Assembly: GCA_963976795.1 (NCBI GenBank)
Contig: CAXBLT010000001.1
Location: 290,611 to 354,610 of the forward strand
Direction: 5' to 3'
DNA length: 64,000 nucleotides
Origin: UBA7359 sp963976795
Lineage (GTDB): Bacteria; Pseudomonadota; Gammaproteobacteria; Eutrophobiales; Eutrophobiaceae
The position numbers and the translations under genes were made by a program. The notes under the pieces were generated by a model. The model saw only the letters and a list, made by a program, of their open reading frames with translations. It made no database searches and had not been told where the DNA came from. Positions 17,556 to 26,563 of this stretch are shown in pieces; the stretch's first letter is position 1, and every line of letters begins with the position of its first letter.

Positions 17556-18668
17556 CTATTTAGTCTTAATTGTATGCCTTAAATAATTGCGATCTGTATT
17601 GCTTCTAACGGGGTAATAAAGGTCTGTCGTGTCTTCACGTTTTTTCTTTATCAAAAATGAGCGTCTATTGCCAAGAGAGTTATGAAATGGGGGCACTGCT
17701 AATTTTAATTCCGGGCTAAAGAGATAACTAAGAGCATCAAAGATCAACACCAACTTTGACTTCCCTGGAAAATCTGGCACTTTCCATGCGATATCAGTTC
17801 TAGTGCAAAATACATTATATAATGTATTAGCTTCTTCCTCTGTCAAAAGACTTTGTTCTTTCCCAAATTCTACCAATTCAACAGCATAATCAAAATAGAG
17901 ATAATTGGAAACAATAGACAACATTTTCAACAACCTGTCCCTTTTAAAAGCGTTATCTTTATTTTCCAGCGATTCATAGTATTTAAAAAAGTCTCTAAGA
18001 TATAAAACGTATGCTGTATCAATAGCGCCCTTCTTCCCCCCAATTCCATTTCGTCCTGAACGATTCATTCTGGACAATTGCATATCTGTTAGTATGAAGC
18101 CATGGTTATCTAAAATAGCGTTTATTTCGTTGAATCGAGACATGTTGTCCGACAGAGGCATGAACTTAACTTCAGTCACAATACCTAACACATTACTTTC
18201 AATAATCTTAGCACCACCTTGAAGGACTAAATGTTCGGAGCCCTCAGTATCGAGCTTGATAAAGTCTGGTTTATCATTATCAACACAGAATAAATCTAGT
18301 GTTTTAGCATCAACATCAATTTCACTATATTCATCCAAGCTGTCATCTAGAACAATATCATTGGCATAAAGACTTGAATTGAGCGGTGTCGATTTAAAAG
18401 TCCTGAAGTTTAATTTTCCATTTATATCTGACAGAGCAAGATCATGTATATTTAAATTCAGGACAGATTTGTATTTTTTTAACAGTTTTTTATTGCTTTC
18501 AGGATTTGGTTCAAAGCAATGATAGATAGCTTTGTTATTCCCGTGTGGGAATAGCGAAAACACTTCCCCTGCCGCTCCAGCATCAAAAACCACTACTGGT
18601 GAATCATCAAAATCTTGATAAAAACTACTATCTAAAAATGGATCAATGCTGAACCTTAGCTTAAACAT
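17556..18668 (-). CDS. FkbM-family methyltransferase with C-terminal extension
   Basis: The 370-residue protein has an FkbM-type SAM methyltransferase domain at about 28-200. Supporting motifs are VVFDAGAAGEVFSLF, IYHCFEPNPESNKKL, and FIKLDTEGSEHLVLQGG; the last is the FkbM hallmark IKxDxEGxE. About 170 further residues have no recognisable domain. FkbM enzymes O-methylate sugars or secondary-metabolite hydroxyls. It is separated by 12 bp from the TIGR04372-type glycosyltransferase and followed by a 220-bp gap. Three FkbM proteins occur in this locus, so the glycan is probably methylated at several positions. Confidence 0.82.
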   Translation of the reverse strand: MFKLRFSIDPFLDSSFYQDFDDSPVVVFDAGAAGEVFSLFPHGNNKAIYHCFEPNPESNKKLLKKYKSVLNLNIHDLALSDINGKLNFRTFKSTPLNSSLYANDIVLDDSLDEYSEIDVDAKTLDLFCVDNDKPDFIKLDTEGSEHLVLQGGAKIIESNVLGIVTEVKFMPLSDNMSRFNEINAILDNHGFILTDMQLSRMNRSGRNGIGGKKGAIDTAYVLYLRDFFKYYESLENKDNAFKRDRLLKMLSIVSNYLYFDYAVELVEFGKEQSLLTEEEANTLYNVFCTRTDIAWKVPDFPGKSKLVLIFDALSYLFSPELKLAVPPFHNSLGNRRSFLIKKKREDTTDLYYPVRSNTDRNYLRHTIKTK

Positions 18669-18680
18669 GTCATAAATTAT

Positions 18681-19886
18681 TTAATTAATATAATTACCGT
18701 GTTTCCTTAAAAAGGAACTGGCAATTTTGGATTTTATTGGCCCGCCAAATGAAAAATCAAAACCTTCAAAGTGAGACCAGAATATTTCCTGCCTTTCAAT
18801 ATCTTCAGGCGCATCAAACCATTCACCTGACAGCCTTTTATCCATTTCAATTCCAAGGTCAAGTATCTCATCACTACTGTTTTCTTTGTAAATCACATTC
18901 ATATCCTTTGCGTAATCATCCCAATCAGACGAGCCGAGTGAAGCTCCACCGGAAGATATCACTTCGCTTATTGTCATGTATCTATTTTCATTTATAAGCC
19001 AATACATCTTAGGTATAAAGATCCCTCCCCATACGTTTGTCACATGGTAAGTAAACATATTCGCATTAGCAACAGGCCGCCTAAACATGAATGGAATACA
19101 ATGTATGCCCGTGGTATCAGATAAAAAAAAGGTACATTTGGAGGATAAATATATATCAAGTAATTCAGATCTAAACGTATTGGCATAATCAAACACCTTG
19201 CCATTTTTAAACCTCATACTTTCATCTACAACTGCACCCATTCTAAATGCATAATATCCCCTGTCCGCTAACGCTTCAGCAGCGTCCACATAATTATATA
19301 TAGAAGAATCTCTAGGGCTATCGTTCAACAAGTCCGACTCACTCCTGATTTCACCTGATTCATGAAGTTTCCGTAAATAATTACTTGTGCGAGAACAAAA
19401 ACATATGAACTTATCATCTGGTTGCATCCCTGTTTCATCAAACAATATTTTTTCACACAATTTTATTTCTTCAGGCGTTAAAGAAAAATGTGGTTTAGTT
19501 GAAGTATAGGCTTTGTGATGATTTCTGATTTTATCAAATTCTCCAGTCCCTAGGTGTGCTACATGTTTTTTTGAACCAGGTACTTTTGAGTTAACTGCAT
19601 ACAATAATTCAGCTACAGAATATATATTCAATTTCCTTTCTAACATTTTATTAAAAGCGACATTTGCATATGGTTTAGTATGAAAAAACATGTCAATCGA
19701 CTTAGGCTGTATCACATGCATTTCTTTATCCATTAAATATGTTTCCGCATGTAAGGCCAATGTTCCAATAGTATGGTTACGAAGATTTCCAAACCTGATA
19801 AGAACAAATGGCCTAAGTATTCTCACAAAAAGAATAAACGGCAAAAATGTTATTCCTACTACGAATTTTTTAATAATTGGAATCAA
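18681..19886 (-). CDS. TIGR04372-family putative glycosyltransferase
   Basis: A 401-residue protein matching the TIGR04372 group of putative glycosyltransferases found in surface-glycan loci. Features are an N-terminal hydrophobic or amphipathic segment (about 5-25), the IGTLALHAETYL region near 40, FICFCSRTSNYLRKL near 160, and TFFLSDTTGIHCIPFMFRRP near 253-272, which resembles the donor-site SDTG/GIH motif of GT-B proteins. The first 25 residues may dock it to the inner membrane. It sits between the FkbM and sulfotransferase genes. Specificity is unknown. Confidence 0.7.
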   Translation of the reverse strand: MIPIIKKFVVGITFLPFILFVRILRPFVLIRFGNLRNHTIGTLALHAETYLMDKEMHVIQPKSIDMFFHTKPYANVAFNKMLERKLNIYSVAELLYAVNSKVPGSKKHVAHLGTGEFDKIRNHHKAYTSTKPHFSLTPEEIKLCEKILFDETGMQPDDKFICFCSRTSNYLRKLHESGEIRSESDLLNDSPRDSSIYNYVDAAEALADRGYYAFRMGAVVDESMRFKNGKVFDYANTFRSELLDIYLSSKCTFFLSDTTGIHCIPFMFRRPVANANMFTYHVTNVWGGIFIPKMYWLINENRYMTISEVISSGGASLGSSDWDDYAKDMNVIYKENSSDEILDLGIEMDKRLSGEWFDAPEDIERQEIFWSHFEGFDFSFGGPIKSKIASSFLRKHGNYIN

Positions 19887-19946
19887 ATACTTTAAAGAAA
19901 ATGTTTATTAAAATTTAGGCGGGAAGAAACAATATGATATTAACAA

Positions 19947-20741
19947 TCATGGATAATTATAATCTTTCAAAGATAGCTTATAGTTTTCTTCTAAAAGGTT
20001 ATTTTGTTCTGTGTATTCATTTATCAATATATCTTCATATTGAAGATAACTTTTATTATGAAATGCCAAAAATATTTTATTACAACCTCTGCTGCAAAGA
20101 CTTTCGGCATAACGTCGAATATTCATACGCCAACCACCTGCTATTTCATGATGCGTACTAAAAGGGATCATTAATAAAATATTCATTAATCTTGTCACGA
20201 ACGTTTGTAATTCATTGCGACGAACATTTAAAGCTTTATTAGGCAAGTCACTTTTCACCTCAATCTCAACACCACAAAACTTTTGAATTCTATTTAAGAA
20301 CAATTCTTTATTGTCTTTTAATTCTTCATAAACAAGGACTAGGACATTCTCATTTCCAAATATCCTGCAATACTCAGCAATTAAATCATAATAATAAAGT
20401 TTTTTGTTAGTAATGACATCATTAACATAGCCACCATATTTTTTCTTACCGCCACTTTTTAAATAAATATTATAAAGAGAAGGAATGATGGTCAATTGAG
20501 AGCGTATAGTTATTATTATTTTTGAATTTTTATGCCGATTATAAAGGACTTGTGGTTTTAGTAGATCATCATTAAAAACATTTCCACTGAGACCTTCATC
20601 AGAAAATAACTCTGTATTATCATCCAGTTTTTTCAAAAGTTCTGGAAAATAAAAGCGCTGTAGGTAGGTGGTCCCTGTTCTAGGATAACCAATATGTATT
20701 ATTTTCTTCTTCAATTGTAAAATTATCTTGAAATCTCTCAC
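19947..20741 (-). CDS. Sulfotransferase family protein
   Basis: A 264-residue PAPS-dependent sulfotransferase candidate. The 5'-phosphosulfate-binding loop is HIGYPRTGTTYLQRFYFPEL (about 16-35). The 3'-phosphate-binding region is KIIITIRSQLTIIPSLYN (about 74-91), with the Arg and Ser typical of the fold. No signal peptide is seen, so it should act in the cytoplasm on nucleotide- or lipid-linked sugars. The same locus encodes APS kinase CysC (48852-49463), which would supply PAPS. Together they predict a sulfated glycan. Confidence 0.75.
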   Translation of the reverse strand: MRDFKIILQLKKKIIHIGYPRTGTTYLQRFYFPELLKKLDDNTELFSDEGLSGNVFNDDLLKPQVLYNRHKNSKIIITIRSQLTIIPSLYNIYLKSGGKKKYGGYVNDVITNKKLYYYDLIAEYCRIFGNENVLVLVYEELKDNKELFLNRIQKFCGVEIEVKSDLPNKALNVRRNELQTFVTRLMNILLMIPFSTHHEIAGGWRMNIRRYAESLCSRGCNKIFLAFHNKSYLQYEDILINEYTEQNNLLEENYKLSLKDYNYP

Positions 20742-20791
20742 AATAGTATCATCTTGTAAAAATCAGAATACTTACAACAATACTATGCAAA

Positions 20792-22039
20792 TTAAAAACT
20801 ATAGGTATCTGAATTCCTTTCTCCAAGAGCATCTACATCTAGCACATGGATAGATTGATTTCCTATAGCATCGTTGGCTGCAACCCCAATTACAGACACA
20901 TCATCTGGAGAAACAGCATCTTCACCAAACTCATAAAACCATTTACCAAATTCTGTTCCCAAACATAAATTATCATGTATAAAACGCCTGGAACGAGTTT
21001 TAATTGCAAAATAAGGTTGAGGACCAAACACCTTCCCACTAACTGTATCTATATCTACTCGAAGAAGGTTACCATCTGCTGAATATGATATATCACATTT
21101 CAAAGATATCTTATTTGACTCTAATTCCGGGTGAACTGCATTAAACGCTTCAACTGCTTCAGAATAAACGTACTTTACATTTGGATAGCGGTTGGTCACT
21201 CTATCCAATAAATATTGAAAGTAACGAATCTCCACGCTCATATCTCTCCAATCGTGGCTGCATATGGCAACTAAAGTAGACTCTCCATCAGATGCTCTTT
21301 GAAATGCTTTTTCTAATTCTGCTTCTGTTACATTCGCAAATCGACTAATCAGGTTTAAACATCTTGCAATCTTTCTACGGCAACTACCCTCAAGCTGATG
21401 ACAATCATGATGCGGGTGATACGTTCGCCAATCAATAGGAGCCCATCTCCAATCAGAGAACCGTCCTCCTACAATATCTTTATTTTTTTCAGGATCTACA
21501 TCATCACTTGCTGTATTAGAAAAATCAAAAGGCATCCACTGCTCCAGTAACCTGCGAGATAATATTTCATATAAATTCGGACTATTAATATATGAACGGG
21601 CACATCGATGCCCTTCTTTGTAGATTGACAACGGATGAAAATGCCAATAAATTGCATCTCCGGCATCTTGTTCTGTCACCATCGAATCATAAAAATCAAA
21701 TATAGTATGAAAACCCATGGCTCTGTGCCGTGGGTTTTCCTCGAAACCTATATGGTCCATACAAAACCAATTAAACACCCATCCTTTTCCATTTGAATCT
21801 AATTGATTATTACGAAATTCTTTATTCGTAACTGTAGCAAGCTTTTCTGCAAGCCCTTCCCATGTGCCCAGCGTATGAGGTCGATGCCAATTAACAAGTT
21901 GGTCAAAGTCTTCAAAACGGGGCTCGTCAGTTTTGTTTTTTACATTATCATTTGTAAGCCCTGATAGTGTCAGCTGCTCCTCACATAGAGGACCTTCTGT
22001 ATCTACGCAGTGGACTATGTAAACTTTACCCGCTGCCAT
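20792..22039 (-). CDS. Unknown protein, possibly NodB-like polysaccharide deacetylase fold
   Basis: A 415-residue protein that I do not firmly recognise. It opens with VYIVHCVDTEGPLCEE, which resembles the first metal-ligand motif (DTEG) of NodB/YdjC-type deacetylases. It later has YWHFHPLSIYKEGH (about 130) and VAICSHDWRDMS (about 253). These His/Asp motifs in order fit a metal-dependent (beta/alpha) barrel hydrolase. The last about 110 residues look like a separate beta-rich domain. There is no signal peptide, so it would act in the cytoplasm. It lies between a methyltransferase and the sulfotransferase. N-deacetylation before N-modification or sulfation is a reasonable guess and no more. 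Confidence 0.45.
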   Translation of the reverse strand: MAAGKVYIVHCVDTEGPLCEEQLTLSGLTNDNVKNKTDEPRFEDFDQLVNWHRPHTLGTWEGLAEKLATVTNKEFRNNQLDSNGKGWVFNWFCMDHIGFEENPRHRAMGFHTIFDFYDSMVTEQDAGDAIYWHFHPLSIYKEGHRCARSYINSPNLYEILSRRLLEQWMPFDFSNTASDDVDPEKNKDIVGGRFSDWRWAPIDWRTYHPHHDCHQLEGSCRRKIARCLNLISRFANVTEAELEKAFQRASDGESTLVAICSHDWRDMSVEIRYFQYLLDRVTNRYPNVKYVYSEAVEAFNAVHPELESNKISLKCDISYSADGNLLRVDIDTVSGKVFGPQPYFAIKTRSRRFIHDNLCLGTEFGKWFYEFGEDAVSPDDVSVIGVAANDAIGNQSIHVLDVDALGERNSDTYSF

Positions 22040-22064
22040 AATTATTTCCTCAGTTGAAGAACCA

Positions 22065-22925
22065 TTACATTACACATAACAGCTCCCCTCCAATCAAAAT
22101 CAACTGTTTCAAGTTGTTGCGCCCAGTCTGAAAACAATGAAGGATACTCAACTTCAAAACGTGGCGGTAAAGGATGATAGTGATAAAAACGAGTTTTTCG
22201 TGTATAAATTTATACTCCGAAACTTTTTCAGATATATTTAGCGGGTTATATTTTGGTATAGCAACATTATCTTTATCTATTTGTCGATCTTCTATAATTT
22301 TTTCAAAATATTCTACATCATCCACATTTAACCATGCGGCAATATCTTTAAGCACTTTTTTAATTATGCTCTTCTCCACACCAATATCTGTCAATATTTC
22401 TTGATAAAAACCTAACGTATTCGTATTTAAAGTGTATAAGGAGAAAAGTTCATTCTCTACACTTACTATTAATCGTCCACCAGGCTTCAGTACTCTATAC
22501 AGCTCAGAGAACACATCTTCGTGATGAGGTAAATTTTCAATAACGCCGAGGCAGATAACCGCATCAAATGTTTCATCAGCATGGGCTATATCGTATATAT
22601 CACCAATTTTAACTATGTCTGTAGATATATTTTTGCTACGTAATATTTCTTGTGCTTCTTTCAACATTCCATCGCTGTAATCGAAACCAACACAATCGTA
22701 TCCACGCTCAGTCAGTTCTGATACAGCTCTCCCATCACCGCAACCTGCATCGAGTATAGTCATCGGGTGAGGTTCGATATTAGATATTAAATCAAGCATT
22801 TGATTCAAACGAAATCTATTAGAGGGGTATCGTCCTTCATCTGAATAACTGGAAGCGTATATACCAGCACGTTCATCATAATATGACTTCAGATATTCTT
22901 TAAATTCTCCAAATGTTTTTTTCAT
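22065..22925 (-). CDS. Class I SAM-dependent methyltransferase
   Basis: A 286-residue methyltransferase. The SAM site ILDAGCGDGRAVSELTERG lies near residue 60, followed by CVGFDYSDGML and CLGVIENLPHHEDVFSELYRVLKPGGRLIV, as in type 11 or 25 methyltransferases. The C-terminal about 100 residues are family-specific. It lies between the GT-B-like unknown and the deacetylase-like gene, all on the minus strand with short gaps. The likely substrate is a sugar or nonulosonate intermediate of this locus. Known Campylobacter flagellar glycans include N-methyl-acetimidoyl nonulosonates, which makes that a possible target. Confidence 0.8.
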   Translation of the reverse strand: MKKTFGEFKEYLKSYYDERAGIYASSYSDEGRYPSNRFRLNQMLDLISNIEPHPMTILDAGCGDGRAVSELTERGYDCVGFDYSDGMLKEAQEILRSKNISTDIVKIGDIYDIAHADETFDAVICLGVIENLPHHEDVFSELYRVLKPGGRLIVSVENELFSLYTLNTNTLGFYQEILTDIGVEKSIIKKVLKDIAAWLNVDDVEYFEKIIEDRQIDKDNVAIPKYNPLNISEKVSEYKFIHEKLVFITIILYRHVLKLSILHCFQTGRNNLKQLILIGGELLCVM

Positions 22926-22959
22926 TTGTTTTTATCTATTCCCAAAGTGTATTTTCATA

Positions 22960-24114
22960 TTAGTACACATCATTTTCAGGCCTTATAAAAAAGTCGTTTG
23001 CAACAGTTGACAATATTGTATCAACCGATTTTTCATGATCAGGGAGGACATGCCGTCCGAGCTCCCATGCGAAATTTTTGAATTCTAATGAACTAGCCTT
23101 TTTAATAGCCTTCCTAAGATCATCTCGTTGCAAAGTTACTAATCCAATACCAGCTGTCGCCATTAATGGCATTGTAACGCCTGTATTAACAAGGTGGTAA
23201 TCTCGTAATGATTCATGATGCATTAGGTAGATTACGCTGCCCAATGGAGCAGAAGAGGCTCGCGATAAATTTATTTGGCATTCCCCACAAGATGAAAAAC
23301 ACGTGGTTACGATATCAACCACAGATAACGACATTTCCACAGAATCGTGGGGATCTAGAATAACTAATCGCCCGGTTTCTCTAAATCTAGAAAGAATTTT
23401 TTCCCTTTCTATAGTACTCTCCGCAGGATGTGGGCGATACATTATAGCTAGGTCCAGTTCACTTTCGCACAGTTCTTCCGCCAAGTCGTCTATAGTCTGC
23501 CAATACCCATCAATATCCCATGCGGATTGACCATAAAATCCAATTAACGTCGTAGCATTGTCTTTAAGTAAAGAATGCCTAGCATCTGTACGCATTATAA
23601 AAGGTGTTAGTTTGGAATATTTTTGGTAGCGAGGACTCCCCGAAACAATTGTCCTAACGTCATATCTTGAATCAGTTATTTTCTTTGCCTCAACGTCTCC
23701 AACAAAATATGTTTCTGCGTGACATTCGAATCCATTGACGACCCATCCTGCGTAATCTTGAATAACATATGTTGCGATGCTTCCTGCTGATGCAATTAAT
23801 GCTTCGTCTACACCTATTGTTGGTCCCGACATCCCACTTATAATCGCATCGGGCATAATGCACTTTAGCACTTGCTCTGCTTCTGCTAAAAGTCCATCAC
23901 GCTCCCTATCTGAGCTCGATTCAATTGGTTGGCTCAGAAATCCCTGTGCCGCTAAACCATTTTGCAGAAACCATTCAAGGGCTTTACCCTCTGCAACTAC
24001 AAAAACTTCAAATCTAGAATCATTGTTTGCTGACTTAATGACTTCAGCGATAACTTCAGCCGCGCCTAAATCACGAGCTGAAAAAAGTACTCGCAACTTA
24101 TCACACGATTTCAC
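22960..24114 (-). CDS. Unknown GT-B/epimerase-like protein
   Basis: The open frame extends to 24147. The GTG at 24114 is preferred because it overlaps the upstream SDR stop in GTGA, the coupling pattern used elsewhere in this locus, and it gives VKSCDKLRVLFSARDLGAAEV. The 384-residue product has two Rossmann-like halves. IISGMSGPTIGVDEALI (about 95-112) and IMYRPHPAEST (about 230-240) resemble NeuC-like epimerases and CDP-glycerol-transferase-like proteins, in which a Pro-His-Pro motif lies in the nucleotide-sugar cleft. I cannot assign a reaction. The context (CMP-sugar synthetase, SDR, Gfo/Idh) suggests a nonulosonic acid transferase or a modifying enzyme. Confidence 0.5.
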   Translation of the reverse strand: MKSCDKLRVLFSARDLGAAEVIAEVIKSANNDSRFEVFVVAEGKALEWFLQNGLAAQGFLSQPIESSSDRERDGLLAEAEQVLKCIMPDAIISGMSGPTIGVDEALIASAGSIATYVIQDYAGWVVNGFECHAETYFVGDVEAKKITDSRYDVRTIVSGSPRYQKYSKLTPFIMRTDARHSLLKDNATTLIGFYGQSAWDIDGYWQTIDDLAEELCESELDLAIMYRPHPAESTIEREKILSRFRETGRLVILDPHDSVEMSLSVVDIVTTCFSSCGECQINLSRASSAPLGSVIYLMHHESLRDYHLVNTGVTMPLMATAGIGLVTLQRDDLRKAIKKASSLEFKNFAWELGRHVLPDHEKSVDTILSTVANDFFIRPENDVY

Positions 24115-24944
24115 CAAGCACTCAAACCTCCATCTACTATAATACACTGGCCCGTTATATAGCTTGATGCATTAGAAGCTAAGTATAAAACTGAACTAAC
24201 AATTTCTTCTGGCTTTCCCATACGTCCAAGAGGTACACGAGCTCCGTACTTTTCTTTAAATGTATCGTTTTGGCCACTCTCAATACCACCAGGTGCCAGT
24301 GTATTTACTCTAATCCCATAAGGGGCCCAATTAGTAGCAAGCCAGCGGCTAAGCCCAATGACTGCTGCTTTACTTGACGCATAGGCAGCCGGATTATTAA
24401 TTTCATAACCTAGATATTCCGAGCCTTCATATATCCGATTATCTGCCGACAACACGCCATAAATTGAACTCGTTTGTATAATTGACCCACCAGTACCGCG
24501 ACTACGCATGCGGCCACCGAAAATTTGAGCAACCAGAAACATCGCATCAATATTTACCGACATCACAGAGCGCCATTCATCTAGTGAATATTCTTCAAAT
24601 GGTGCGAAAAAAGCCTCAAAGTCACCAGCAAAATATGCTGCATTATTGAGCAAAATATCCACTGGCCCTAATTCTTTCTCTATTTTGTCGGCCAGATTTT
24701 TAACTTCATCTGGTTTAGCCACATCACATTGGTAACCTTTGACTTTACCCTGATGCTTTGCAGATAAATCTTTTTCTAATTGCTTTACTCGTTCTAAATT
24801 AATATCTGCAATGGCAACTGAAGCACCGTGTTGTAATAAAGCAGTAGCAAACTCAGGGCCTAAAATTCCAGCGCCACCAGTAATCAATGCTACATTTTCT
24901 GAAAAATCAAAAAGATGAGAGTAATCTTTTTCTTTAAATTTCAT
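24111..24944 (-). CDS. Short-chain dehydrogenase/reductase (PtmA-like context)
   Basis: A classical SDR of 277 residues. The NAD(P) motif is ALITGGAGILGPEFA near residue 20 and NNAAY lies near 107. The catalytic Ser is in IIQTSSIYG (about 158), with Tyr-x3-Lys in AAYASSKAAV (about 187-194). The C-terminal ITGQCIIVDGGLSAW is typical. It lies 5 bp from the CMP-sugar synthetase and overlaps the next gene. In Campylobacter flagellar glycosylation islands an SDR (PtmA) sits beside a CMP-sugar synthetase (PtmB), so a similar role in making or modifying a legionaminic-type sugar is likely, although the exact step is uncertain. Confidence 0.85.
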   Translation of the reverse strand: MKFKEKDYSHLFDFSENVALITGGAGILGPEFATALLQHGASVAIADINLERVKQLEKDLSAKHQGKVKGYQCDVAKPDEVKNLADKIEKELGPVDILLNNAAYFAGDFEAFFAPFEEYSLDEWRSVMSVNIDAMFLVAQIFGGRMRSRGTGGSIIQTSSIYGVLSADNRIYEGSEYLGYEINNPAAYASSKAAVIGLSRWLATNWAPYGIRVNTLAPGGIESGQNDTFKEKYGARVPLGRMGKPEEIVSSVLYLASNASSYITGQCIIVDGGLSAW

Positions 24945-24949
24945 ATTAT

Positions 24950-25654
24950 TTATCTTCTTTCATAAAGAAATTCTGCAATTGATAAATCCAATTCTGAATC
25001 TATATCAATGGAACGTTCTTGTGGCATAACATAAACTTGCGTGCCCTCAAGAAAAAGTTCATTAGTTTTGAGTAATGTTTCGCGACGCCATACATATATT
25101 GAGGCATTCATGTCATAACATTCTGGAGCATCTTGGCGACAAGTTATTACACCTTCTGGGGCCTTAACAAGGCAAACCTCTCCTGAAGACCGACGTTCAA
25201 CCATATTAAAATAAGGTGAACGGTGTGCCGGGCATACTGAAAATAAATTAGGAGATACCGAATTCTCATGTTGTTTTACTGCTGAGAGCACGTCATCCAC
25301 TGTCCTTAATGGTGCGGTAACATCTAAATCGACAACTGTATCAAATAATTCGTCATGTCTTGACTCTATTTCCGTCACACAATGAACTATTGCAGGTAAT
25401 TTATCTGCGCTATCTGTTGCAAGTTCACTTGGCCGATTTACTGCGTCTGTAGCCCCGGCACCAATCCCAGCTTTAATGATTTCAGGCGAATCACTACTTA
25501 CGACGATGCTATCAAATATGCCAGATTGAACCGCGTGACCAACTGTGTGTGCTATTAATGAACGACCAGAGATTAATCGCAAAGCTTTCCCCTTAACTCC
25601 TTTTGAACCTCCACGGGCACATATTGTACAAATTCTTTTTATCTGTTTATCCAT
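24950..25654 (-). CDS. CMP-sugar synthetase (acylneuraminate cytidylyltransferase family), copy 2
   Basis: A 234-residue member of the NeuA/LegF/PseF cytidylyltransferase family. The CTP-binding motif ICARGGSKGVKGKAL lies at about 9-23, then IVVSSDSPEI, RPSELATDSADK, and VDLDVTAPLRTVDDV. It overlaps the upstream Gfo/Idh gene by 16 nt. A second, clearly different CMP-sugar synthetase (32004-32717) sits inside the leg set, so this one may activate a different nonulosonic acid or a modified form. A full NeuB partner for a second acid is not present in the window. Confidence 0.85.
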   Translation of the reverse strand: MDKQIKRICTICARGGSKGVKGKALRLISGRSLIAHTVGHAVQSGIFDSIVVSSDSPEIIKAGIGAGATDAVNRPSELATDSADKLPAIVHCVTEIESRHDELFDTVVDLDVTAPLRTVDDVLSAVKQHENSVSPNLFSVCPAHRSPYFNMVERRSSGEVCLVKAPEGVITCRQDAPECYDMNASIYVWRRETLLKTNELFLEGTQVYVMPQERSIDIDSELDLSIAEFLYERR

Positions 25655-26562
25655 TTTTTGCCACTTGAGGAAGCTATAGCATTCATCAATCCCATGACGT
25701 CTAGAGCACTATTAAAATCGCAACAGTTTGAATAATCTCCGTTTAGAATGCTTAAATGTTCTTTTTCATACGTGCTATCGATCACCTTATCCTTGTCAAA
25801 ATCATACACATGATCCATGGCATAATCTCTGACCGTAGATTCAATCATATCCGCTTCAAAAGTGTTAGATTCTGTATTTACATTTATCGTTCGTCGCTCT
25901 CGACGTTCAAAATAATTCAGATGAACGGTTACGATAGGGCATTTATCTGTTTCCATTACTATCACATGTACATCATCCGTCTCTATTTCGAGTTTGCTAA
26001 CTTTTCCACCCAATGAAGTTATTTTCGACCATTGACCAAACAGCCAAAGCACATAATCTAATTCATGTGATAAATCTGTTAACACCCCTCCTCCCGTCGA
26101 CTTTAGTGCCGAAGAAGTTTTTTTATAATCTCGTCCTGGCCTCCAATCCGGGAGATAACTACCACAATGTATGTCAACGGATAATAATTTTTGCTTTACC
26201 ATCAATTCTCGAAGTTTAATAATTACAGGGTGAAACCTCAGATTAAACCCTATAAAAACACGTTCCATCTTTGGAACAAATTCAACCTCGTTTAAAGACC
26301 ACAATGGTTTTTCAATAAGTAGTTTACCTTTGTAACTATAGCCATCAAGTAAAGTTAGTGTGTTTTTATGTTCAGTTGTATTATTAGCGATAACAACATA
26401 TTCAGGTTCATGGTTATCTAAGGCTTCTCTCAAAGATGAAAATATTTTTTCATGCTCAACATTCCTGCTGCTAACTACAGCTACATCACAACCCATCTTT
26501 GTTAACAATCTAGTGTGCCTTTCTCCAATAGAGCCATAACCAATAACCAATGCTTTAATCAC
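25639..26562 (-). CDS. Gfo/Idh/MocA-family NAD(P)-dependent oxidoreductase
   Basis: A 307-residue oxidoreductase. The Rossmann motif is KALVIGYGSIGERHTRLL. LIEKPLW near 87 is the EKP motif of the family, and GGGVLTDLSHELDYVLWLFG near 155-175 supplies the catalytic His region. The frame is open to 26625, but the GTG at 26562 lies 1 nt after the upstream stop (TAATGTG) and starts just before the Rossmann strand, so it is preferred. The gene forms a tight unit with the CMP-sugar synthetase and SDR. It probably oxidises or reduces a sugar intermediate. The substrate is unknown. Confidence 0.82.
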   Translation of the reverse strand: MIKALVIGYGSIGERHTRLLTKMGCDVAVVSSRNVEHEKIFSSLREALDNHEPEYVVIANNTTEHKNTLTLLDGYSYKGKLLIEKPLWSLNEVEFVPKMERVFIGFNLRFHPVIIKLRELMVKQKLLSVDIHCGSYLPDWRPGRDYKKTSSALKSTGGGVLTDLSHELDYVLWLFGQWSKITSLGGKVSKLEIETDDVHVIVMETDKCPIVTVHLNYFERRERRTINVNTESNTFEADMIESTVRDYAMDHVYDFDKDKVIDSTYEKEHLSILNGDYSNCCDFNSALDVMGLMNAIASSSGKKWINR

Positions 26563-26563
26563 A

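Noticed and set aside
23616..23632. ops-like GGTAGCG on the plus strand
   Set aside because: It lacks the GGC start and the final T, and lies inside a minus-strand gene in the wrong direction.
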